Source of the DNA: Chanos chanos
Lineage: Eukaryota; Chordata; Actinopteri; Gonorynchiformes; Chanidae
Direction: 5' to 3'
Length of the DNA: 64,000 nucleotides
NCBI RefSeq assembly: GCF_902362185.1
Contig: NC_044500.1
Location: forward strand, 40,312,058-40,376,057
This document shows positions 55,866 to 64,000 of this stretch, one piece after another. The first letter of the stretch is position 1. Each line of letters begins with the position of its first letter. Under the pieces are notes generated by a model. The model searched no databases. It saw nothing but the letters and a program-made list of their open reading frames with translations, and was not told where the DNA came from. The translations under genes were made by a program, and so were the position numbers.

Positions 55866-56191
55866 GGGCCCTGTCCACACGACAACGGTGAAAACGGAGT
55901 TTTTGGTGAAAACGGGAAAGTTTTGTTGCGCTTTGGCCTTTCGTCCACACGATAACGGCAATTTCGGGGCCTGAAAACACAAAGTTTTGAAAACAGAGGA
56001 TTTCATAGTGGCATCTTTTGAAAACGCAACCCTTATGTCGCTGTGTAGACAGGCGAATACGAAACCTTTTGAAAACGATGATGACACGGCCCCACCTAGT
56101 GCAAGGCTATTTACGTTTTCCGTCCGCACCTCTGTGGGGGGTTGGGGGACTGTCATTTTCAAAACGCTCCGTTGTCGTGTGGAAAAGGTCA
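55866..56191. mobile_element. MITE-like element (about 325 bp) with TCCACACGACAACGG inverted repeats
   Basis: TCCACACGACAACGG at about 55874-55888 reappears inverted at about 56169-56183 (CCGTTGTCGTGTGGA). A third related copy (CGTCCACACGATAACGG) sits inside near 55940, together with repeated GAAAACG motifs. This architecture is seen in non-autonomous hAT-like families of fish. No coding content and no clean flanking duplication were visible, so the exact ends are approximate. Confidence 0.7.
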
Positions 56192-57594
56192 TAAACTGTA
56201 TGTACATTTGGTTTTACTGGATCAGTGAATTGTTATTGAATGACGGATATCTGATTATTTTTCCATTAAATGGCAAATTTGAAACATTTTTTGATGATAC
56301 TGAGTAATTTTGTTTTAGCTGTCTCTTCATGTGAATGTGTAGTAGCTGATCAGTGGGCTGTAGTCCTGGTTTCATGCAGGCTTGATACTTTAGCAAGAGT
56401 TTTAGATGAAGTTCTTTTTCTTTCATGTACAGCAAGCCAAATAGGGTTTACCATCTCTAAAGCTACACTTATAAATAAAAGTGAATGGATGCGATTTGAG
56501 TATTTCATTTTGCAGACAAGAACACAGAACAGATCTGAGGAAAAGGCCTGCACGTCAGATTTACAAGAAATAGTGATTTAAATCTCAAGTCAAATTACGC
56601 TGGCTGCCAGGGAAATAAAAGCAAGCAGTCTGAACTGTGTAGGACCAAGGAAAATTTATCTGTTGGTAAGGGCACTTAGTTGAGTTACATGAAGTCTCCT
56701 TTTCCCATTATATTTTAATGTCTGTCTTTCCTGTTGTTGCCTCCTTTGGCTTGCAAGTTGTACACTTATGCTCCAGTTTTTCTTTTTTCCTTAGATCTCT
56801 CCCCTTTCTGAAGGGGGTACTAGGACAGTGCCAAAGGCAATATTATTGGACTGGAAGTACAGAGAAACCCTTGTTTCATAACTGAAACCAGACTTGGAGT
56901 CTCTGCTCATTTTTGGATCCAGTCTGTTGGCCCTCCTCCCTCAACTGACCCCCCAGTAAGGGATGCACTTCTGTTTACTGTTTTAGCACTGTGAAACTGT
57001 AGGGCTGAAACTTTTGTGTCAACTGCTGAACCACGACTTTACAGCAAAGGCTGTGCACCCAGTCTGGGAATAAACTGAGAATGCTGATATGTAGTATGTA
57101 GTAATTGTGTGAAGCAATAGAAAACTCAGTACAAAATTATATGCAGTATATGTAGTTTAGATTGTTATATATTATTTACTCTTTAGTTGTGTCACAGCTA
57201 ATCTAGTACCTATCTAAATATGACAGTTAATATTACTAATTGACTGATATTAGCTGAGGCACTTCCATGTACTCTTCATGCGAAAAATATATGATGCAGT
57301 CTCATTTTCACCCAGGTGACAGCAGAAATTCAAAATGAACAGTTTCTCAGCATTCTAATTAAAAATAACTCGTGTGTTTAATTTGTCAAAGATATTTTCA
57401 GCATATTCTGACTGTACAAATTTCAAAGGGACACAGTCACAAGCAGTACATTTTCAAGTCATTCCTGCTTTTTACGTAAATTTGAAAAGGTATTGGCCAG
57501 ATTTTGGTGGCTAGCACTTCTGCCTTCTGACAGATATTTCCTTCTTTTGTTTGTTAGAGTAATTTTAGAGTAAACATGCAGTTTTATATTTTAG

Positions 57595-57657
57595 AGCTCT
57601 GTACAAACACGAGGACGACTTCAAATCCTAAGTAAAGACTTTAAGGGAAACCCCAAG
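57595..57657 (+). other. Exon-like 63-base open block of unknown meaning
   Basis: A 63-base stretch with a TATTTTAG acceptor on its left and an excellent donor on its right (CCCCAAG then GTAAGT). It is open in one frame for 21 codons (ending LSKDFKGNPK). It could be a 5' UTR exon of abhd14a or a chance match. If spliced to the exon at 58343 in that frame it would meet a stop before the abhd14a start codon, so it would not extend that protein. I do not recognise the peptide. Confidence 0.2.
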
Positions 57658-58362
57658 GTAAGTTGGATATATTGAATGTTGGTTTTCAGTGAAACCTCAG
57701 TTTTACTTTTAAAATGCCAGGTGCATCCGTTACAAGTTTCGCTTATAACAGTCCACTATACAAGTATAGACTTACCTACATCTTGATCTGCAACAGACAT
57801 GTTGTAAATGATTTATCCGTTGTGTGACTTCCCTCAAAGTCCGATAGAAATCCCGGAACTACCATTGTAAGAAAGTGCTTCCAACCGGGACTATTTTTAT
57901 GTGTCACTAGATATTTGCGGACGCTGAACCAGCTGCAACCATTGGCTACAATGAATAGGCTGTGTCAAGTAACATTAACCTTTTAACACTAATCTAATGG
58001 ACATTCAATATTTAACTGACGCTGTCCGTTTGACTCACCAGTGACATCCTGTGTATATTTATGGTACACGTCGCTGATTTATATAAGTTAAAAACGAGTG
58101 GTAAGCATCTAAATGCTGTGGCTAATGTGACGCCGTTGCGGAATGCTGTTATACCTGTTATGCTTTGTGGTCATGCCCGTTTACCTTTGGTAGTAACGCG
58201 TTTGGTTTCATATGCCAGGGAAGTATTGCCCTTGACATTTAGTTTAGACTTGCTTATTCACCGAAGTATTCTCTGTATTAACAATTTATTATGCAGGTAA
58301 ACCCCTTCAACGCCCGTAGTCTAACATCAATTTGTTTTACAGATCAAAACATCACTGCAAAA

Positions 58363-60624
58363 ATGAACTTTGTGCGTCATCGTTTAGTGCTTGGATTAGT
58401 TTTGTTGGCCACCGTTCTGCTGTACCTTCTACTGCCGTCCATGCGTCAAGGTAGCATGGAACCGTCCTTGGACATTGAAAAGATGGGTCTTACACCGGCA
58501 TCTCCTCAGCCGCCATCAACTACCAATGTTACGGTACGAACTGGACAGTTGCCCGGGGATCCCCCACTGTTCTTCAGGGAGGCTTTACCAAGTGATTCCA
58601 CCGGTAGACAAATTTTGCCCAGGTAAGATAAACCATTTGGCGCATACTAACTTTATTGATTCAGACGACATAACATTTGATTTGGTTTGCCTTTAGACAT
58701 ACACTGTCAAATTCACTTTAAATATTGTATCCATTTAAGCATGAAATACTTAAATATTGTATATCGTAATGTACGTTATGATTTCATAGACTAGCCATAG
58801 AGGGGAATTTGCCATTAGCTCCAAGCACAGTCTGTAATTGTATGATAATTAGCAAACACACCAACTATCACAAACAGGAATTATTGATTTGATTGAGCAG
58901 CAGATTTCCATTTTAAAGGTGTTTTTTCTACTCAGACTGCAGGTTGTGCTACTACATGGCCAGGCATTTACTTCAAAAACCTGGGAGGAGCTGGGCACTC
59001 TTGGCCTGTTGGCCACCAATGGCTATCAGGCCATTGCTTTGGATCTACCTGGTGTGAACCCATTAATATGCATAGAGGTTTTAATTTACTTATAATTAAT
59101 GACCATCTGTAGCATATAACTGAGAGCCTGTGTATGTTATATTGCATGTCTGATTACTGTGTATGAAGGAGAACACTGTATTTTATCTATAAATTTTTAT
59201 TATTGCTTATTTTGGCCCATAGTTCATTTTCTGTTTTGGGGACTGTATTTCATAGTAATTAATAGTCAAAGTCACAGTGTTTTGCTTTATAAATGTAGCA
59301 CCACAGAGTTCATTTCTCTGTGAAAGAAATTTGTTTATCTGAACTATGCATTTTCCCTCTTTCTGTTCTTTCTCCCTGTGATGAGGCAGGCTTTGGAAAC
59401 TCTCCAGATTCCGAGTCCGTGAAAACTGATCAAAGTCGTGTGGATCTGTTGAAACGCTTCTTAGAGGCATTAGGAGTGCGGGCACCTGTGTTGTTAAGCC
59501 CATCCATGAGTGGGCATTACTCTTTGCCCTTCCTCATGAAACACAGCGATCAGCTACATGGTTTTGTTCCCATAGCCCCTGTTGGTACCCGAAGTTATAC
59601 TCCAAAACAGTACCAGGACATCAAGGTGTGTATAACATACAGGGGGTCTGACTACGTCTCTGTGTGTCAATGGGGATATATTGGGAACATGGCCACATTT
59701 ACAGACAAAACATAAAGGGAGGGGGTGTAAGCCATTAGAGAATTTTCAGAAAATTTGATTTGGTAGTTACTTCAGATAATATATCTTATACTTGGATAAG
59801 CACCTATAACATTGCCTTATTTTTGCTTTTGTTTCCTTAAATGTAGTTTGACACTATGTCTTTGTAAGAAAGTTATAGACTGATTAGAAGGCTGTTTTGA
59901 ATTCTGGAAGGATAAGTATTGATTTCCATAAGTACTGAGGTAAACTTTTATATTTAGACTAACATTAGTTTCCACTTACTTTATTGCATTGTTTTAAAAA
60001 TCCTTGAACAGCAGCAGGTTTTTGTGTCACAGATTAGTTAAAGTCCTTGATTAGCTTACTTTGGATTTGTCAAAATCAAGGATAGAGATTAGTGCTGATC
60101 TTGATTTGTATTAACAAAGTAATCTTAGTAAAGTGAGAGTTAGCAGCATGAAACCCGATGGTACAATCTGTCCTCCCCTTGAGATTGTACAGATAAATAT
60201 GTACAGACAAACTGTTTTCGCTCATAGAATATTTGGAGAAATCCTTTTTTTTTTAACAACTTGTATGAGTAAGTAACAGGACACGATGTCTAGAGTGTAG
60301 CAAAGTAGGAGAATGAGCCTGTTTTTAAAACAAACAGAATGCAGGTTCACCGTGGTACAGGACACTGTAATATGTAAGTGGACTCTTACTGCTTGTGTGG
60401 TTACAATTTTAATACATCAATTTTCTTTTTTTTTGGGACAGACCCCAACTTTGATTGTGTATGGAGGGCTTGACACCAACCTGGGGGCTCAGTCTCACAA
60501 GAACCTGATTCAGCTGCCTCACCACATTGTGGTCAAGTTGGAGGGAGCACGCCATGCCTGCTACATGGACAAACCCCGCGAGTTTCATCAGGCACTGCTT
60601 GACTTTCTTAGCAAGCTAAAGTGA
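58363..60624 (+). CDS. abhd14a: Abhydrolase domain-containing protein 14A (complete)
   Basis: ABHD14A is a membrane-anchored alpha/beta-hydrolase; the related ABHD14B has been reported as a lysine deacetylase, but the substrate of 14A is not established. Exons 58363-58622, 58936-59051, 59390-59625 and 60442-60624 join in phase to 264 residues (human about 271). An N-terminal hydrophobic segment (about 8-25, LVLGLVLLATVLLYLLL) is a signal anchor, which distinguishes 14A from the cytosolic 14B. The oxyanion-hole motif VVLLHG is near 90-95. The nucleophile elbow SPSMSG puts Ser164 where the family has its catalytic serine (Ser replaces the usual Gly). Asp215 (YGGLD) and His242 (GARHACY) complete the likely triad. 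It is followed by acy1 in the same orientation, as in mammals. Confidence 0.94.
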
Positions 60625-63149
60625 CTGACAGAGCTAGCGAGAGAGCAGTTAGAAAGATTACTGCAGCTGCATGATGCTGTAGTAGAGGTTAAGGACACAA
60701 AGAACAGGTAGAGGGAAAAAAAATGACAAGATGATTACAAGCTCCTAGTGCAGTCAGTTTCTACTGCGTAGCACCCATGTCAAACTAAGCACCTTAGCCA
60801 TAACCACTTGTTGACAGTTTGTTATTGTCTGTCAGCCGTTTACATCAAGACTAAGCGATCAGTTTGCTAACTCAACTTAAGCTTTGAAGTTTTGAATATT
60901 GAAACCAAATTGTTCAGCCATAGTAAGACTTTGCTATCAGGTGACCAAATCCATTAAGAAAAGTGTTGTAGTGCAGACTTGCTAGTCCCATTCCACATAA
61001 AAAATTCCACTGTATAATGTACTAACATCAGACTTAAGCAGTATTTGCATTATGTAGATTTGCGCACACACACACAGAGTTGCTGACTTACAGTTTGTTA
61101 AACTCAGAATATAGTTATAAAAGTGTATTTTCCTGTGGTACTAGGTAACAAAGAGATGAAAAAGAGGATAAGAGATCTTGAAAATATAGATCTCTCCCTG
61201 AAAAGAGTCTGTTACCATATCAATGTTGGCAAATGTCACAAGTTTATTGTGTGTAAAGTGTTCCATGCATTGGGTCTAAACTGCAAAATGAAAATTTCAC
61301 TTTAATGTTATTTATTGTTAGATAGCTGTATTTATTTCCCAACTTACATTACATTAACTGTGTAATGTGTTCTGTGTATTGCAGCATGTTTGTGTGTGTC
61401 TCTCTTTTGACATAACCATAAGCCACCAATCAGAGTTATTCCAGGGTACTGCTGACAGCCCTCATTACTGAGTATTTTAAAGCAGATCAGTTGATCCTTG
61501 AAGGAGCCATTTTCCTCTGTAAGTGCTGAGGCATAAATTATTTGTGTTTGATTTTTATTCATAATAAAGGCAGAGACAGTATTTATTATCACGTCTGAAA
61601 TTCTCACTTTTCGAAGACTGTGGCAAGAAACAAATGGAGAGGGTAGGTCAGGAGGATGAAGTTAAGGGTGGCAGAGAGGATCAAGGAAGACATACAGTTT
61701 ATCTAGATTTTAGTTTATCTAGACATACAGTGTATCTAGTCTAGATTTTAACAGTTTTGGATAGGGTCAAGCATAGTTTGATCCTGCAGGATGTTAGGCA
61801 GAATTTTGCCACAACATATGTGCTTCATTGATGGCTCTTTTATCAGGGCACTAAGAGATGAGAATAACATAGCAAAAACTGAAGTATGTACTGAACTGTT
61901 GTGCAGTACACCAAGCAGACCACAGTAAAGAAGTTTCATGTATTGGATAAGAAATTTGTTGTTGAGTTCTTCTTTAACATATAGGTATTTATGGCGGGAA
62001 AATGGAAGATAGAAAGAATAGTTTTTAATCTAGAGTTTGAATCCAGTTTTGTCCATATGACTGACAGACAGTGCAATTAATTTAAGTGAAAACGCACAAG
62101 CATTCTGATACTTAAAGATTTAAACAAAAATGCCTGCCATTTTTCACGTACGTGCTACTGATATCAGCAACTGGCTCGGGTATGACATTTGATCGCAAAA
62201 TGCCCCTTTTGCGAAGAGAGAAGAGATAATTCACTGTTTCGTGATTTTTTTTTGAGAAATGACATGGTGTCAGGTAATCTGTGGGAACGATCAAGTGAAA
62301 CTGTAACCAGTTTTTAACAAATCGATGCGTCGTGGATCGACTTCACGTCCTTGCAGTGTGGTATCATCGAAGGGATCTTAGATTAGCTGAACTGAACGTC
62401 GCCGAAGTTTGTTGTGTGTACCTGGAACGAAGGTGAGGTATTGTCTAATCTCCGTGTTTATGAAATACGTTTACACATTTTTACCTTCGTGAAAGGTTTC
62501 TGATTATTAGATCACTGTGTAGATAGATGTTACTTTAGCTAATTTTCACTACAGATTTGCACTTGATTCGCTACATGTGACTACAGCCAGTTGGGCATTT
62601 GCCAATCGTGCATGCCCTAGTACCCCTATATCTTCATGTCACAACCCTGGTACGATGTGACATAAAGCCATGTTAGGTTATATACTCTGATATAGTTAAC
62701 CGCGAAAGCTGTTTCAGTCTCCCAGATGAAACACTACCGGTGTTGGCTAACGTCATTAATCCGAACAGTTTTATAGCAGCCTCTGTAGCATAACCTTGTG
62801 CATAGAATGTTCTGTAATTGCCCAATGCGAGCTAGGCAGTGGTGCTCAGTTTATTTCGCCTAACGCAGTTGTGCCATTGGGCAACTTGTTTGCGATTGTT
62901 TATAACGTAGAAAAGCATGGGAAGTTGTGATAAAAGTAATGACGCATAAAATAATAGCTGCAGGTTAGAAAGGAGTGAACATGTTGCATAAATAAATTAC
63001 GATCCTTTCCTAATAACAGTGTAAATGATATCCCTTGGTGTTTAAAGTATGCCCTCTGCGTTTTTCCGTTCTTACATAGTTTAGTAAACAGCGTGTCACA
63101 ATGCAAGTTAATAATCCACTAATTTCACCACTGTCTGGACAGGCTCAGC
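60625..63149. other. abhd14a 3' UTR and acy1 upstream region
   Basis: An AATAAA at 61563-61568 is a possible abhd14a polyadenylation signal. A short imperfect tandem repeat of a TTTATCTAGA-like unit lies at about 61697-61752. A probable noncoding acy1 exon ends near 62431 (AACGAAG then GTGAGG), and the exon with the acy1 ATG begins after a GGACAG acceptor at 63142. Nothing else is recognised. Confidence 0.45.
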
Positions 63150-64000
63150 ATGCTTCCAGATAAGGACGGTCCAAGTGATCTTACAGGTGGTGGGATCCAA
63201 AGCAACTCGAGAGAGGATCCTGCTGTGTCCCTGTTTCGGGAATACTTACGTCTTAAAACGGTGCACCCAGAACCTGACTATGGTAACTTAGAATACAGTT
63301 TCCTGACGTGTTTTTTTTTTTTTTTAATGTGACGTTTGAAGAGATGGAAGACAACTCACCGCCGCAAAATACTGTCCTCTGAGTGTTTATTTATTTATTT
63401 TTTAAACAAAGATATATCATCAATAAAGTGTTAAGTTTGTAAAATCCTTTCCATCCTGTAACCCTTTCAGACATGAGAGAACCCATAAAGACACATTACA
63501 ACATGACTTTCATACTTCAACTTTGTTTACAGCTTACAGAGTGTCAAAGGTCTTTTTGGCTTTGAAATACATTTTAATTCATCACTGCTGGGATCTTCTG
63601 TTTAGATACAGCTGTGTAAAAGCATTTGTCATTGTTGCCGGTGCACAGAGTTCTGTCTCTGTGAATGGGTTTGATTTAACCTTGAAGTAAATAAAGTAGT
63701 CTGGTAATAATTAGCGATTATATAAACAGTGTTATAGAAATGAACGTCTATTTAGTAAACAAGCATTTAAATGAACGTGGGGAATTTCATATGATTGTAG
63801 AGTTGGTACACATCTTTCTGTCACATCAGCTTTAATTTCACAGAGTTTTAATTAGAAATTAATTATAAAACTGCCTCTTTCTTATATTTTCAGATGCTGC
63901 TTTAAGGTTTCTTGACAGGATGGCAGTGGAGTTAGGCCTACCCATGCAGAAAGTTGAGGTCTGTTTGTCCTCATATTTATGCCCTATAATCTCTATTTTT
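63150..64000 (+). CDS. acy1: Aminoacylase-1, N-terminal part (runs off the right edge)
   Basis: ACY1 is a cytosolic zinc metallopeptidase of the M20 family that removes acyl groups from N-acetylated amino acids. Two coding exons are visible, 63150-63282 and 63894-63958, joining in phase (G then AT). They encode 66 residues: a variable start (MLPDKDGPSDL), then DPAVSLFREYLRLKTVHPEPDY and ELGLPMQKVE, which match the first 50 or so residues of mammalian ACY1 (VTLFRQYLRIRTVQPKPDY). The donor at 63959 follows QKVE, where the human protein continues with VAPGYVV. The zinc ligands and catalytic residues lie beyond the window. The order abhd14a then acy1 is conserved with mammals. Confidence 0.93.

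Larger units (their letters stand above)
53012..58362. other. hyal2 3' UTR and intergenic region before abhd14a
   Basis: No poly(A) signal for hyal2 can be chosen with confidence. The region contains a CA array near 54301-54328 and two inverted-repeat elements (54672-55509 and 55866-56191). A donor near 58093 (CGAGTG then GTAAGC) and an acceptor at 58342 (TTTTACAG) suggest a noncoding abhd14a exon and short 5' intron. A small open exon-like block at 57595-57657 is listed separately. Confidence 0.45.

Overview
This is a piece of vertebrate nuclear genome, almost certainly from a teleost fish. The genes are split into small exons with GT-AG introns, the proteins match vertebrate families along their whole length, the DNA is rich in microsatellites, and it carries Tc1-like and hAT-type DNA transposon remnants typical of fish. 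The species cannot be named from the sequence. All gene identities come from recalled family sequences and visible motifs; no database search was run.

Layout, left to right: bassoon (bsn) first coding exon (minus, 459-637); bap1, complete with 17 coding exons (minus, 3909-9887); rad54l2/ARIP4, complete with 21 coding exons (plus, 13178-24540); cyb561d2, complete with 3 exons (minus, 27161-28181); rassf1, with A-type and C-type first exons (plus, 32603-38134 and 35232-38134); tusc2, 3 exons (plus, 41398-42412); hyal2, 3 coding exons (plus, 49682-53011); abhd14a, 4 coding exons (plus, 58363-60624); and the first two coding exons of acy1 (plus, from 63150, running off the right edge). Every human counterpart lies in 3p21, so the window is a compact, rearranged version of that region, which holds the tumour suppressors BAP1, RASSF1 and TUSC2. 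bap1 and rad54l2 are head to head, rad54l2 and cyb561d2 are tail to tail, and cyb561d2 and rassf1 are head to head. From rassf1 to acy1 all genes point right.

The genes are not an operon and share no single pathway: ubiquitin removal from chromatin (BAP1), SNF2 chromatin ATPase (RAD54L2), transmembrane electron transfer (CYB561D2), Ras/Hippo scaffold (RASSF1), small myristoylated protein (TUSC2), GPI-anchored hyaluronidase (HYAL2), alpha/beta hydrolase (ABHD14A), aminoacylase (ACY1) and presynaptic scaffold (BSN). Their proximity is conserved synteny.

Between genes there are many microsatellites, a broken Tc1-like transposon inside a rad54l2 intron, a 201-bp hAT-type MITE with target-site duplication, two other inverted-repeat elements downstream of hyal2, and a diverged direct duplication in the 5' region of rassf1. 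I found no convincing undescribed biological system. The points most worth a second look are splice acceptors built from unstable repeats (a 35-C run before the last bap1 exon, a TC repeat before bap1 exon 8, a TG repeat and a 13-C run before hyal2 exons 2 and 3), the duplicated splice-donor region at rassf1, and an Arg-Ser-Pro repeat in rad54l2.
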